A DNA stretch of 44,689 nt from Flavobacteriia bacterium (GTDB lineage Bacteria; Bacteroidota; Bacteroidia; Flavobacteriales_D; Crocinitomicaceae), in the NCBI GenBank assembly GCA_947464135.1, contig CANHVK010000012.1, positions 1-44,689 of the forward strand. Reading direction: 5' to 3'. Shown here one piece after another: positions 1 to 9,456 of this stretch (position 1 is its first letter; each line of letters starts with the position of its first letter). Below the pieces are notes generated by a model. That model saw only the letters and a program-made list of their open reading frames with translations. It had not been told where the DNA came from and did no database searches. A program made the position numbers and the translations under genes.

Positions 1-185
1 ATTCCTAAATCAGCACACAACTTAGCCTTATTGTAATTACCCTGAATCAGGTAATGATCAATAATTGACTCAAAAGTATCACTATCCATAAATCCAAGTG
101 ACTCACCTTTAAGGGAATTCTCAAATCTAATTAAATCTTCTTTGAAACTTTCATCGAAAAAATGTTCGTCTTCATTTTCAAACAT
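1..185 (-). CDS. TPR-type protein, N-terminal 61 residues (cut by window edge)
   Basis: An ATG at 185 on the minus strand opens a frame without stops to the window edge. The product starts with an acidic segment (MFENEDEHFFDESFKED), followed by helical text with the pattern FESIIDHYLIQGNYNKAKL, which resembles the first unit of a tetratricopeptide or similar helical-repeat protein. Bacteroidota often carry a long cytoplasmic TPR protein with just such an acidic start. The function cannot be told from this fragment. It is separated from typA by a terminator, so it is probably a separate transcript; no clear TAnnTTTG box is visible in front of it. Confidence 0.6.
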   Translation of the reverse strand, partial: MFENEDEHFFDESFKEDLIRFENSLKGESLGFMDSDTFESIIDHYLIQGNYNKAKLCADLG

Positions 186-272
186 ATGCCTACCTTTTAG
201 GATTTTTATAAAAGTAAACCGAAATAAGTTGTTATCAAAAAAAAAGTCTTACAAGTTATAAACCATATAAAA

Positions 273-303
273 CAAAAAAGGTGCTACTATATAGTAACAC
301 CTT
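273..303 (-). terminator. Intrinsic terminator of typA
   Basis: A near-perfect inverted repeat (AAGGTG-c-TACTAT / ATAGTA-a-CACCTT, 278-303) is followed on the minus strand by a T-rich tract (273-279). It lies 24 bases past the typA stop, and only typA transcription runs into it. Confidence 0.8.
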
Positions 304-326
304 ATGTTATTGAGTTCTGAACTTTA

Positions 327-2123
327 TTATTTTCCAGATCTTTTACGTTCTGTTTCTTTTAACAAAATTTTACGAATACGTAAGTTTTCAGGTGTTACCT
401 CAACATATTCATCACCTTGAATATATTCCAAACATTCTTCTAAACTGAATTTTACTGGTGGGATAAGTTTTACTTTATCATCATTACCAGAAGAACGCAT
501 GTTTGTCATTTTTTTCGTTTTAGTAACGTTAACAACCATATCTCCAGCTCTTGAATTTTCTCCAATTACCTGTCCTTCGTAAATATTCTCATTTGGATGA
601 ATGAAGAATCTACCTCTTTCTTGTAGGTTATTGATTGAGAAAGGAATTGAAGTACCTTGTTCCATTGAAATTAATGATCCATTTTGACGTCCTGGAATTT
701 CACCTTTGTATGGTTGATATTCTAAGAAACGGTGACTCATAATTGCTTCACCAGCTGTTTGTGTCAACAAATAATTTCTTAGACCAATAATACCTCTTGA
801 AGGAATTTGGAATTGGATAGTCATACGAGTTCCTTTTGGCTCCATATTCGTCATTTCCCCTTTTCTTTTAGTAACAGCTTCAACAGCAGTTCCACTAAAT
901 TCTTCAGGTAAGTCAATTGTTAATTCTTCAACAGGTTCGCATTTAACACCATCAATCTCTCTAATGATAACTTGCGGCTGTCCTACTTGTAACTCATATC
1001 CTTCACGACGCATAGTTTCAATCAATACAGATAAATGTAATACACCTCTACCAGCTACCAACCATTTGTCCGCTTTGTCAGTACTTGAAACACGCATAGC
1101 TAAATTTTTCTCAAGCTCTTTAGTTAATCGCTCTTGAATATGACGTGAAGTAACTTTTTTACCTTCTTTTCCAAAGAATGGAGAATCATTGATTGAAAAC
1201 AACATATTCATCGTTGGCTCATCAATTGAAATAGAATCTAAAGGCTCAGGATTTTCAGCATCACAAATTACATCACCGATTTCAAAACCTTCGATACCAG
1301 TTAAAGCACAGATATCACCAGCTTGAATTTGAGCTACTTTTACACGTTCAATCCCTTCAAACACGAACATCTCTTTGATTTTGTGTTTTTCTTGAGTTCC
1401 ATCTCTTTTAGCTAAAATAATATTTTGACCTTCTTTCAATTCACCTCTATGTAAACGTCCGATAGCTATACGACCTACAAAGGTTGAGAAATCCAAAGAT
1501 GTAATCAACATTTGCGTATTTCCTTCATCAATTTTTTTAGGTGGGAAATAATCAAGGATTCTATCTAATAATGGTGTAATTGAATCTGTTGGTTTTTTCC
1601 AATCATCAGACATCCAACCATTTTTAGCTGAACCGTAAACTGTAGCAAAATCTAACTGATTATCATTTGCATCCAATTCGAACATTAAGTCAAATACTTT
1701 CTCGTGAACCTCCTCAGGTGTACAATTTTCTTTGTCTACTTTATTAATTACTAATAAAGGTTTCAAACCTAATGCAAGTGCTTTACCCAATACAAAACGT
1801 GTTTGTGGCATAGGACCTTCAAAAGCATCAACTAAAAGACAAACACCATCAGCCATGTTCAAAACACGCTCAACCTCACCACCAAAATCGGCGTGACCTG
1901 GAGTGTCAATAATATTAATCTTTGTTCCTTTATATAATACAGAAACATTTTTAGAAACGATGGTAATCCCTCTTTCACGCTCCAAATCGTTGTTATCCAT
2001 AAACAACTCTCCTTTTGGTTTTTCGTGTTTTTGAGCATCTGTTCCTGCTTCAATCATTCTATCTACCAAGGTAGTCTTACCGTGGTCAACGTGTGCAATA
2101 ATTGCGATATTCCTAATTTCCAT
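327..2123 (-). CDS. typA: Ribosome-associated GTPase TypA/BipA
   Basis: TypA is a translational GTPase of the EF-G/LepA class that binds the 70S ribosome and supports ribosome assembly and stress growth. The protein is 598 residues, normal for the family. The G1 motif HVDHGKTT is at residues 11-18, followed by the switch II motif DTPGHADF and the G4 motif NKVD. The later part has the EF-G-like domains and the BipA-specific C-terminal domain ([19 protein letters not shown] is typical). The start codon lies 7 bases past the stop of the DEAD-box helicase gene, so the two are probably co-transcribed from the promoter at 4038-4045. A terminator follows directly. Pairing a translational GTPase with an RNA helicase suggests a shared ribosome or cold-stress role (inference). 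Confidence 0.97.
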   Translation of the reverse strand: MEIRNIAIIAHVDHGKTTLVDRMIEAGTDAQKHEKPKGELFMDNNDLERERGITIVSKNVSVLYKGTKINIIDTPGHADFGGEVERVLNMADGVCLLVDAFEGPMPQTRFVLGKALALGLKPLLVINKVDKENCTPEEVHEKVFDLMFELDANDNQLDFATVYGSAKNGWMSDDWKKPTDSITPLLDRILDYFPPKKIDEGNTQMLITSLDFSTFVGRIAIGRLHRGELKEGQNIILAKRDGTQEKHKIKEMFVFEGIERVKVAQIQAGDICALTGIEGFEIGDVICDAENPEPLDSISIDEPTMNMLFSINDSPFFGKEGKKVTSRHIQERLTKELEKNLAMRVSSTDKADKWLVAGRGVLHLSVLIETMRREGYELQVGQPQVIIREIDGVKCEPVEELTIDLPEEFSGTAVEAVTKRKGEMTNMEPKGTRMTIQFQIPSRGIIGLRNYLLTQTAGEAIMSHRFLEYQPYKGEIPGRQNGSLISMEQGTSIPFSINNLQERGRFFIHPNENIYEGQVIGENSRAGDMVVNVTKTKKMTNMRSSGNDDKVKLIPPVKFSLEECLEYIQGDEYVEVTPENLRIRKILLKETERKRSGK

Positions 2124-2130
2124 TTTTTAT

Positions 2131-4014
2131 TTAATTATTTCTACCGTACGAATTTCTACTTCTTGGTCTGCTAGAGCCCCCTCTTTCACGGTCTCTATCA
2201 CCACCATTTCTTGATCCAAATCCTCCTCCATCTCTGTTTCGGTCACCAAAACCACTTCCTCCTCTTCTCTCACCACCACGATCATTTCTATCTCTACTTC
2301 CACTGAATCCTCTATCTCTGTCACCTCCACCGCTTCTTCTCTCAGCTTTTTTCTTCGTGATTTCTACAGAAACTCTATTTCCTTCATAGTTAGCACCATT
2401 AACAGCTTTAAGAATTGCTTCTGTATGACTATTATCTGCTTCAAAGAAACTGAAAGAAGGCATTACATCTATTTTACCAACGCTAGAAGAAGTTAACCCT
2501 GCTTCATCACATATTAAACGTAATAATCCACCTGGATTCAAACCATCTCTTTTTCCGATGCTAACAAAGAAACGTGTTCTGTTGCTATCATCTCTATCAA
2601 AACGTTCTCTTCTTTCTCCACCTCTTTCGCGATCTCTGTCTCTATCCCCTCTTTCGCTTCTTTCACCACGATCTCTTCTATCTCTAGATTCAGAAACATT
2701 TAAATCCTGAGCTTTACTATAGTATTCAACAAAACGATTGAATTCAACTGATATAAACTTTTTGATCACTTCTTCTTTAGAAAGGTGTTCAAAATCACTC
2801 ATGATCTTAGGTAAGAACTCTTCAATATCTTTTTCTTTAACCTCAGTATCTTTTACTTTGTTAATTAAACTAGCTAATTGAATTGCACAAATTTCATTTG
2901 CACTTGGAACTACACCAAGCGTAAAATTAGTACGCATTTGACGCTCAATCGCTTTGATTTTGTAGTGTTCTTTTAAGTTGATTAAAACCAAAGATTCACC
3001 TTTTTTACCAGCACGAGCAGTTCTACCACTTCTGTGTGTGTAATTTTCAATATCGTCAGGTAATTGATAATTAATTACGTGCGTAATATTATCAACATCA
3101 ATACCACGTGCAGCAACGTCAGTAGCAACTAACAACTGAACTGTACGCTCTCTAAAACGTTTCATCACATTATCACGTTGAGCTTGAGAAAGATCACCAT
3201 GCAATGGCTCTGCGTTATAACCGTCTTTACTTAAATTTTCTGCAACATGTTGTGTTTCATGTCTTGTACGACAGAAAACTAATCCAAAAATTTCAGGATT
3301 TACATCAATCAAACGTTTCAAAGCAGCATATCTATCTTTTTCACGAACTGTGTAATAAATGTGCTCGATGTTTACATTTCCTTGATTTTTGTGTCCAATA
3401 GAAACTTCTAATGGATTCGTCATATAATTTTTTGCAATATCAGCCACTTCTTTTGGCATTGTTGCAGAGAATAACCATACGTTTTTTTCGTCAGGAGTTT
3501 GATCTAAAATTGAGTCAATATCCTCTTTGAATCCCATGTTTAACATTTCATCTGCTTCATCAAGCACAACAAAACGAACATCTTGAAGTTTTACAGCACG
3601 TCTTTGAATTAAATCCACCAAACGACCTGGAGTTGCTACGATAATCGTTGCTCCTTGTTTGATTTGAGTTATTTGACGACGGATGTCTGTACCACCATAC
3701 ACCGCTACAACAGCAGTTTTACGATCGTATTTCGCATAATTTTCAAGATCTTTTGAAATTTGAAGACACAATTCTCTTGTTGGACAAATTACCAACCCTT
3801 GTGTTAAATCGTACTGATCTTGAATGTTGTTTACTAATGGCAAGCCGAATGCTGCCGTTTTTCCCGTTCCTGTTTGAGCTAAACCAACTAAATCGCTATC
3901 ACTTTTTAATAAGTGTGGAATTGCCGACTGTTGGATAGGTGTTGGTGCTTCGAACCCCAAATCGTTTATCGACTGAAGCACCTCTTCCCTAAGCCCTAGT
4001 TCGCTAAAGGTCAT
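2131..4014 (-). CDS. DEAD-box ATP-dependent RNA helicase with DbpA-type RNA-binding domain
   Basis: A cytoplasmic RNA helicase of the DeaD/CsdA class, probably acting in ribosome assembly, mRNA decay or cold adaptation. The 627 residues hold the Q motif near 20-28, Walker A AQTGTGKT at 46-53, DEAD at 152-155, SAT at 183-185 and the helicase C motif HRSGRTARAG. After an acidic linker and an Arg/Asp/Glu-rich tract comes a DbpA-like RNA-recognition fold (about 482-557), then an RG/GGDRDR-rich unstructured tail expected to bind RNA without sequence preference. It is the first gene of the helicase-typA operon. The antisense low-complexity frame over the tail is only a by-product of its repeat codons. 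Confidence 0.95.
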   Translation of the reverse strand: MTFSELGLREEVLQSINDLGFEAPTPIQQSAIPHLLKSDSDLVGLAQTGTGKTAAFGLPLVNNIQDQYDLTQGLVICPTRELCLQISKDLENYAKYDRKTAVVAVYGGTDIRRQITQIKQGATIIVATPGRLVDLIQRRAVKLQDVRFVVLDEADEMLNMGFKEDIDSILDQTPDEKNVWLFSATMPKEVADIAKNYMTNPLEVSIGHKNQGNVNIEHIYYTVREKDRYAALKRLIDVNPEIFGLVFCRTRHETQHVAENLSKDGYNAEPLHGDLSQAQRDNVMKRFRERTVQLLVATDVAARGIDVDNITHVINYQLPDDIENYTHRSGRTARAGKKGESLVLINLKEHYKIKAIERQMRTNFTLGVVPSANEICAIQLASLINKVKDTEVKEKDIEEFLPKIMSDFEHLSKEEVIKKFISVEFNRFVEYYSKAQDLNVSESRDRRDRGERSERGDRDRDRERGGERRERFDRDDSNRTRFFVSIGKRDGLNPGGLLRLICDEAGLTSSSVGKIDVMPSFSFFEADNSHTEAILKAVNGANYEGNRVSVEITKKKAERRSGGGDRDRGFSGSRDRNDRGGERRGGSGFGDRNRDGGGFGSRNGGDRDRERGGSSRPRSRNSYGRNN

Positions 4015-4037
4015 AAATAATAATTAAAATTAAGTTA

Positions 4038-4045
4038 CAAAGATA
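4038..4045 (-). promoter_or_regulatory. Promoter -7 box for DEAD helicase-typA
   Basis: TATCTTTG on the minus strand, a full match to the Bacteroidota -7 consensus TAnnTTTG, 23 bases before the helicase start codon. No clear -33 TTG is seen at the usual spacing. Confidence 0.6.
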
Positions 4046-4103
4046 GTGTGAAATAAGGAGAATTCTAAAAAATAATTTTCACGCCCCTCATTTAATTAAA
4101 AAT

Positions 4104-5135
4104 TTAACCTATTCGTAACGATTTTAAAACATCAATCGCTATTTGAATTTGATTATCAGATATATCTAAATGAGTAACAAACCGAATTGCAGTCGGACCA
4201 AAAGCATTACATAATATATCTTTTTCTTTTAACGATTGAATGATTGTAGGTTGTAGAGACGGATTCATCAATTCAATGATCACAATATTCGTTTGAATTG
4301 GATACACTTCCTTAATCCATTCTAAATCTTTAATTGAATCTCCTAAATAAGACGCTTTTAAATGATCTTCCTTCAACCTATCCACATTATGTTGCAGAGC
4401 AAATAAACCTGCCGCTGCAATATACCCTGCCTGCCTCATTCCTCCACCCATAGATTTTCTAATTCTACGCGCTTGTTTAATATGATCTTTCTTACCAATT
4501 AATAACGAACCTATTGGAGCTCCCAACCCTTTAGACAAACAAAGAGAGATAGTATCAAATTGACTAGCGTATTCTTTGGGTACAATTCCATTTACTGTTA
4601 ATGCATTCATCATTCGAGCACCATCTAAATGCATCGGCAAACCGACTGACTTACAATAATTAGCAATCTCTTTAATGTCATTAAAGTCATAGACCGCACC
4701 ACCACCTTTATTTGCAGTATCTTCTAAGCTCACCAATTGTGTTAAAGGTAAATGTATATCATCAGGATTTACTGCATATTTTACTTGATTTACATTGATT
4801 CTACCATAATTCCCATCTATTAATTTCACAGATGCACCAGAATTTTTGGCAATTCCTCCTCCCTCATACCTATATATATGACTATCAGCATGACAAATGA
4901 CTTCTCCTCCTGGCTTTAAATTTAATTGAATTCCTATTTGATTGGATTGAGTTCCAGATGTGCAAAATAATGCTGCTTCTTTACCAAAATACTCACTCGC
5001 AAATTTTTCAAGTGCAGAGACAGTAGGATCTTCACCATAAACATCATCTCCTACTTCCGCTTGAAACATATAATCAAGCATTTCTTTTGATGGTTTTGTT
5101 ACTGTATCACTTCTAAAATCAATTTTCATATTCAA
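4104..5135 (-). CDS. ltaE: Low-specificity L-threonine aldolase
   Basis: A PLP enzyme cleaving L-threonine or L-allo-threonine to glycine and acetaldehyde. The 343 residues show the family pattern: FRSDTVTKPS near the N-terminus, the glycine-rich CTSGTQSNQ at 59-66, the PLP-contacting DGAR at 171-174 and the Schiff-base lysine K202 in LSKGLGAPIGS. Two ATGs lie at 5135 and 5129 (MNMKIDF); the second may be the true start, because the family normally opens with a short M.IDFRSDT. A good promoter lies just upstream. The gene is transcribed divergently from fumarylacetoacetase, another amino acid degradation gene, across 144 bases. Confidence 0.93.
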   Translation of the reverse strand: MNMKIDFRSDTVTKPSKEMLDYMFQAEVGDDVYGEDPTVSALEKFASEYFGKEAALFCTSGTQSNQIGIQLNLKPGGEVICHADSHIYRYEGGGIAKNSGASVKLIDGNYGRINVNQVKYAVNPDDIHLPLTQLVSLEDTANKGGGAVYDFNDIKEIANYCKSVGLPMHLDGARMMNALTVNGIVPKEYASQFDTISLCLSKGLGAPIGSLLIGKKDHIKQARRIRKSMGGGMRQAGYIAAAGLFALQHNVDRLKEDHLKASYLGDSIKDLEWIKEVYPIQTNIVIIELMNPSLQPTIIQSLKEKDILCNAFGPTAIRFVTHLDISDNQIQIAIDVLKSLRIG

Positions 5136-5146
5136 ACTCTTTGGGT

Positions 5147-5178
5147 CAAAAATAAATCTTTTAACTTGGTTAGCAAAA
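5147..5178 (-). promoter_or_regulatory. Promoter for threonine aldolase
   Basis: On the minus strand a -33 TTTTG (plus 5174-5178) and a -7 TATTTTTG (plus 5147-5154) are separated by 19 bases, the usual Bacteroidota spacing. This is the most complete promoter in the window. Confidence 0.75.
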
Positions 5179-5234
5179 CCAAAAAAAGTAATCGTTTTTT
5201 TAAGTTAGAAATAATTCAAAGAAACTTTAATAGT

Positions 5235-5242
5235 TATATTTG
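5235..5242 (+). promoter_or_regulatory. Promoter -7 box for fumarylacetoacetase
   Basis: TATATTTG, a full match to TAnnTTTG, 37 bases before the ATG at 5280. The -33 element is not clear. Confidence 0.6.
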
Positions 5243-5279
5243 TCAAGCAAAATTAGATTAACAAATTAATATTCTTGAT

Positions 5280-6557
5280 ATGGCAACAATCGCTGCAAAT
5301 AATCCTGCTCTAACCACTTGGGTAAATGTACCTGCTGGTTCAGACTTTCCAATTCAAAACTTACCTTTCGGTGTTTTTAAAACTTCTTCTCTTTCTTCAA
5401 GAGTTGGAGTTAGAATTGGGGATCATGTATTAGACCTTAAAACGTTACATGTTCTTGGTTATTTAGACGACTTACATTTTTCGTTAGAAGATTTCGATAC
5501 AGATTGTTTGAACCATTTAATGTCAAAAGGAAAGTTAGGCACGAGAGAGTTAAGAAATCGCATCTCATCTTTATTAGATTCAAATAATCAAGAATTACAA
5601 CAAAACAAACATCACGCTGAGCAAGTTTTGATTCCTAATAAAAGTGTTATCATGCAAATGCCTGTAAAAATTGGTGACTATACTGATTTTTACTCGAGTC
5701 GTGAACATGCTACCAACGTAGGGACAATGTTCAGAGATCCAAATAATGCTTTGTTACCGAACTGGCTTTGGATTCCTGTAGGTTATCATGGAAGAGCTAG
5801 TTCAGTTATTTTATCAGGTGTTGATATTCATAGACCGAAAGGACAAATAAAACCAGATCCTAATCAAGATCCTATTTATGCACCTTGTAGAAATTTAGAT
5901 TTTGAATTAGAAACAGCTTTTATTACGTATGAAGGAAAACCGTTAGGTGATTCAATTTCTCCAGATGAAGCAGAAGATTTCATTTTTGGAATGGTTTTAT
6001 TTAATGACTGGTCTGCACGTGATATTCAAACTTGGGAATATGTTCCATTAGGACCATTCTTAGCAAAAAACTTTGCTTCAAGTATATCTGCATGGGTAGT
6101 AACAATGGATGCTTTACAACCTTATAAAGTTTCAGGACCAGAGCAAGATCCTAAAGTGTTATCTTACCTTGAATTTTCAGGAGATAAAAGCTATGACATC
6201 AATCTTGAAGTATTGATTCAACCAGAAAATGGTACTGAAAATTTGATTTGTGAGTCAAATTTAAAATATATGTATTGGAATATGTCTCAACAATTGGCAC
6301 ACCACACAGTAAACGGATGTAATGTACGTTGTGGAGACTTAATGGGTTCTGGAACTATTTCTGGACCAACACCAAACTCATATGGTTCAATGTTAGAATT
6401 AGCATGGAAAGGAACTAAACCATTACAAATGAATGACGGTACAGAACGCAAATTCATTTTAGATAATGATACTGTTATCATGAGAGGTTATTGTGAGAAT
6501 GAAGGTGTTCGAATTGGCTTTGGTGAAGTAAAAGCAAAAGTTTTACCAGCTAAATAA
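5280..6557 (+). CDS. fahA: Fumarylacetoacetase
   Basis: The last enzyme of tyrosine/homogentisate catabolism, hydrolysing 4-fumarylacetoacetate to fumarate and acetoacetate. At 425 residues it matches the full-length two-domain enzyme rather than the short FAH-superfamily proteins. The N-terminal SH3-like domain covers about 15-120. The catalytic domain holds the metal ligands D136 (in DYTDFYSSREH), E209 and E211 (FELET) and D243 (NDWSARD), the catalytic H143, and the oxyanion segment EYVPLGPFLAKNF. No other homogentisate-pathway gene is in the window. It is a single-gene unit with its own promoter box and a strong terminator. Confidence 0.97.
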   Translation: MATIAANNPALTTWVNVPAGSDFPIQNLPFGVFKTSSLSSRVGVRIGDHVLDLKTLHVLGYLDDLHFSLEDFDTDCLNHLMSKGKLGTRELRNRISSLLDSNNQELQQNKHHAEQVLIPNKSVIMQMPVKIGDYTDFYSSREHATNVGTMFRDPNNALLPNWLWIPVGYHGRASSVILSGVDIHRPKGQIKPDPNQDPIYAPCRNLDFELETAFITYEGKPLGDSISPDEAEDFIFGMVLFNDWSARDIQTWEYVPLGPFLAKNFASSISAWVVTMDALQPYKVSGPEQDPKVLSYLEFSGDKSYDINLEVLIQPENGTENLICESNLKYMYWNMSQQLAHHTVNGCNVRCGDLMGSGTISGPTPNSYGSMLELAWKGTKPLQMNDGTERKFILDNDTVIMRGYCENEGVRIGFGEVKAKVLPAK

Positions 6558-6578
6558 TTTAAAATACTATTTTTGAAT

Positions 6579-6610
6579 TGTCCTTTCTTCGGGGAGGACA
6601 TTTTTTATTT
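6579..6610 (+). terminator. Intrinsic terminator with UUCG tetraloop
   Basis: A 9-bp stem (TGTCCTTTC / GGGAGGACA, two G-U pairs) closes on a C(TTCG)G tetraloop and is followed by TTTTTTATTT, 21 bases past the fumarylacetoacetase stop. It separates that gene from rel. Confidence 0.93.
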
Positions 6611-6673
6611 ATAATAATTTCATTTTTTTTGCTATCTTAATTAGCGAATTAAACCTTACTAAAACTTAAACCT

Positions 6674-8914
6674 ATGTCAAACGTACCGGAAGGAATTGAT
6701 TTAGAAAAAGAAAGAAAAGAAATATTAAACGCATTCAAAGCATTATTAAAGAATGCCAACAACTTATCAAAAGAAGACCAAAAAATGGTTCGTAAAGCTT
6801 TTGATGTAGCTGTTGAAGCACATAAAGACATGCGTCGTAAATCGGGTGAACCTTATATTTATCATCCGATTGCTGTTGCGCGTATTGTTTCAGAAGAGAT
6901 GGGACTTGGGGCAACAAGTATTACTTGTGCGTTACTTCATGATACTGTAGAAGATACATATATTACCTTAGAAGATATTGAAGAATTATTTGGTAGTAAA
7001 TCACGAAGAATTATTGATGGATTAACGAAAATTCCTGAAATTTTTGATGAAAACTCTTCTATACAGGCAGAGAATTTCCGTAAAATGATCCTAACCATTT
7101 CAGATGATATTCGTGTTGTTTTAATCAAATTAGCTGACCGTCTTCACAACATGCGTACTCTTGGAAGTATGCGTGCAGACAAGCGTTTAAAAATTGCATC
7201 AGAGACAAAATTCTTATATGCTCCATTAGCACATAGATTGGGGCTACATTCAATTAAAAGTGAGTTAGAAGATTTAGGTTTTTTACATTCAGACCCGGAG
7301 AACTACCACATGATTGAAAGCAAATTGAAATCAACAAAAGAATCTAGAAATAGATTTATCAAAACTTTTGTTGAGCCTATAAAAGAAGCACTAAATCATG
7401 AAGGATATGTCTTTGACGTAAAAGCAAGAACAAAATCTATTTCTTCTATTTGGAGAAAAATGCAAACAAAAAGTGTTCCTTTTGAAGAAGTATATGATTT
7501 ATTTGCTGTTCGAATCATTGTAGACACACCTGTAGAATTAGAAAAACCAGATTGTTGGAGAATTTACAGTATTGTTACTGATTTCTATCAACCTAGCCCT
7601 GAACGATTAAGAGACTGGATTTCAACACCAAGAGCAAATGGATATGAGTCATTACATACGACTGTAATGTCAAACCAAGGAAAATGGGTTGAAGTACAGA
7701 TACGTTCTAAACGAATGGATGAAATTGCTGAAAAAGGATTAGCTGCTCACTACAAATACAAAGAAAATTCTGGTGAATCAGAAGTTTCAAAATTTGACAG
7801 ATGGATTGCTGAGATTAGGGATTTAATGGAGAATCACAACTTGACAGCAATGGATTTTGTGAATGAATTCAAAATGAATTTGTTTACAGATGAAATTTAT
7901 GTGTTTACTCCTAAAGGTCAACTTAGAGTATTACCAGTAGGTGCTACTATTCTTGATTTTGCCTATGACATTCATACAGGAGTGGGTAATAAATGTATTG
8001 GAGCAAAAGTAAATACACAATTGGTTCCCTTAAGTTATCAACTACACAATGGCGATCAGGTTGAAATTATTACATCAGAAAAGCAAAAACCAACCGAAGA
8101 ATGGTTAGGATTTGTTTTTTCAGCTAGAGCAAAACAAAAAATTCGCGGTGCATTAAACGAACAGAAGAAAGCAATTGCTCAAGATGGTAAGGAAATATTA
8201 GAAAGAAAATTAAAACAATTCAACTTAAACAACAATAAGGAGAATATTCACTTAATTGAACGATATTTTGGAGCAAATACATTAACAGATTTATACATTA
8301 GAATTGCTAAAGTAAAAATTGACTTAAATAAATTACGTGAGTTGGATGACCAAGATGGTAATTTAATCATTGATAAAAAATTTCTTTCATCAAAATCATC
8401 TGATAAACGTTCTGAAAGTAACGATTACCACAAACGTACCATTGAATTTGATGAACAATATAAAGAACATACTTATAAACTCGCAAAATGTTGTAATCCA
8501 ATTCCTGGAGATCCGATTTTTGGATATTTAGCTAATAATAACGAGATCAAAATTCATAGGAACAATTGTCCGAATGCTGAACATATGAATTCTAAAATGG
8601 CATTCAGATGTATTAAGGCAACATGGACAAATACTGAGCTAGTAGAACACTTAGCTTCACTTAGACTTTTGGGTATTGACGGTGTAGGTATAGTAAATAG
8701 AATCACTGAAATTATTTCGAAACAACTGAATGTTGATATGAAATCTATATCCTTCGAAGCGAATGATGGAATATTTGAGGGATTAATTAAAGTTATGGTT
8801 TACGACACAGAACATTTGGATGCTTTAACGAAACAATTCGAACAAATCGATGGAGTTGAAAGAATTGAACGCTGGGATTTTGAAGACAGTGAAGTAATTC
8901 ACGCTAAAGATTAA
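6674..8914 (+). CDS. rel: Bifunctional (p)ppGpp synthetase/hydrolase (Rel/SpoT)
   Basis: The long RelA-SpoT homolog that makes and degrades the alarmone (p)ppGpp. The 746 residues carry, in order, an intact HD hydrolase domain (H64, HD at 89-90, ED at 93-94, D154 in LADRLHNMRTL), a synthetase domain (SIWRKMQTK then YDLFAVRII near 275, and the GYESLHTTV and EVQIRS segments), a TGS domain (ATILDFAYDIHTGVGNKC), the conserved-cysteine region KCCNPIPGDPIFG and a C-terminal ACT domain. Since all hydrolase residues are present, it is probably the genome's bifunctional enzyme. It is preceded by a terminator, and fur follows after 87 bases. The start ATG opens MSNVPEGIDLEKERKEI. Confidence 0.97.
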   Translation: MSNVPEGIDLEKERKEILNAFKALLKNANNLSKEDQKMVRKAFDVAVEAHKDMRRKSGEPYIYHPIAVARIVSEEMGLGATSITCALLHDTVEDTYITLEDIEELFGSKSRRIIDGLTKIPEIFDENSSIQAENFRKMILTISDDIRVVLIKLADRLHNMRTLGSMRADKRLKIASETKFLYAPLAHRLGLHSIKSELEDLGFLHSDPENYHMIESKLKSTKESRNRFIKTFVEPIKEALNHEGYVFDVKARTKSISSIWRKMQTKSVPFEEVYDLFAVRIIVDTPVELEKPDCWRIYSIVTDFYQPSPERLRDWISTPRANGYESLHTTVMSNQGKWVEVQIRSKRMDEIAEKGLAAHYKYKENSGESEVSKFDRWIAEIRDLMENHNLTAMDFVNEFKMNLFTDEIYVFTPKGQLRVLPVGATILDFAYDIHTGVGNKCIGAKVNTQLVPLSYQLHNGDQVEIITSEKQKPTEEWLGFVFSARAKQKIRGALNEQKKAIAQDGKEILERKLKQFNLNNNKENIHLIERYFGANTLTDLYIRIAKVKIDLNKLRELDDQDGNLIIDKKFLSSKSSDKRSESNDYHKRTIEFDEQYKEHTYKLAKCCNPIPGDPIFGYLANNNEIKIHRNNCPNAEHMNSKMAFRCIKATWTNTELVEHLASLRLLGIDGVGIVNRITEIISKQLNVDMKSISFEANDGIFEGLIKVMVYDTEHLDALTKQFEQIDGVERIERWDFEDSEVIHAKD

Positions 8915-8921
8915 GCACTTT

Positions 8922-8935
8922 TCAACAGATGTTGA
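8922..8935. promoter_or_regulatory. Small inverted repeat between rel and fur
   Basis: TCAACA-ga-TGTTGA, a perfect 6-bp inverted repeat 8 bases past the rel stop and 43 bases before the fur -7 box. It has no T-tract, so it is not a convincing terminator. It could be a protein-binding site. Confidence 0.25.
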
Positions 8936-8978
8936 TAAAGAAATGTTTTCATAAAAAAGTGAGAAATAAAAAAAATAT

Positions 8979-8986
8979 TATTTTTG
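8979..8986 (+). promoter_or_regulatory. Promoter -7 box for fur-STAS-purA
   Basis: TATTTTTG matches TAnnTTTG and lies 15 bases before the fur ATG at 9002, which predicts a leader of only about ten bases. It makes the TTG at 8984 an unlikely start, because that codon lies inside the box. Confidence 0.5.
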
Positions 8987-9001
8987 TCTTTTAAGAATAG
9001 G

Positions 9002-9451
9002 ATGCAACAAGAAGATTTACAAGAAACTGTAAAAAACATATTTTCAGCTTATTTGGAGCAACATAGCCATCGTAAAACCCCTGAAAGGTTTGCTATACTT
9101 GCTGAAATCTATGCTTATCCGGGACACTTTGATATTGAGTCTTTATACAACAAGATGAAAAATCAAAATTATCGTGTATCCAGAGCTACTCTTTACAATA
9201 CCATTGAATTATTATTAGCTTGCAATCTAGTTCGTAAGCATCAATTTGGAAAAAATATTGCACAATTTGAAAAATCACATGGTTCGAAACAACACGACCA
9301 TGTGATTTTAACAGATTCAGGTGAAGTAATTGAGTTTTGTGATCCGCGCATCCAACACATCAAAGCAACAATAGAAGATGTTTTCGGTGTGAATATTCAT
9401 CATCACTCATTATATTTCTACGGAGAGAAGAAAAAACCTGTTAATTCTTAA
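9002..9451 (+). CDS. fur: Fur-family metal-responsive transcription regulator
   Basis: A DNA-binding repressor of the Fur/PerR/Zur family, 149 residues. The N-terminal winged helix contains [12 protein letters not shown] and the recognition segment [14 protein letters not shown]. The dimerisation domain has the metal-binding HDHVI and IEFCDPRI segments and a histidine run (NIHHHSLYF). The two CxxC pairs that hold structural zinc in many Fur proteins are absent: the usual ICxxCG reads ILTDSG, and only two cysteines remain in the chain. Start chosen at the ATG at 9002; a frame-compatible TTG at 8984 lies in the promoter box. The STAS gene follows after 5 bases and purA after that, so they look co-transcribed. 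The metal specificity cannot be read from sequence. Confidence 0.9.
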   Translation: MQQEDLQETVKNIFSAYLEQHSHRKTPERFAILAEIYAYPGHFDIESLYNKMKNQNYRVSRATLYNTIELLLACNLVRKHQFGKNIAQFEKSHGSKQHDHVILTDSGEVIEFCDPRIQHIKATIEDVFGVNIHHHSLYFYGEKKKPVNS

Positions 9452-9456
9452 GAAGT

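Noticed and set aside
2127-2330. Short acidic frame in the tail of the helicase gene
   Set aside because: It is the out-of-frame reading of the Arg/Gly/Asp codon repeats of the DEAD-box helicase tail, with no independent start or promoter.
8984-9001. Longer Fur protein starting at TTG 8984
   Set aside because: The TTG lies inside the predicted -7 box, and an ATG at 9002 gives a normal Fur N-terminus.
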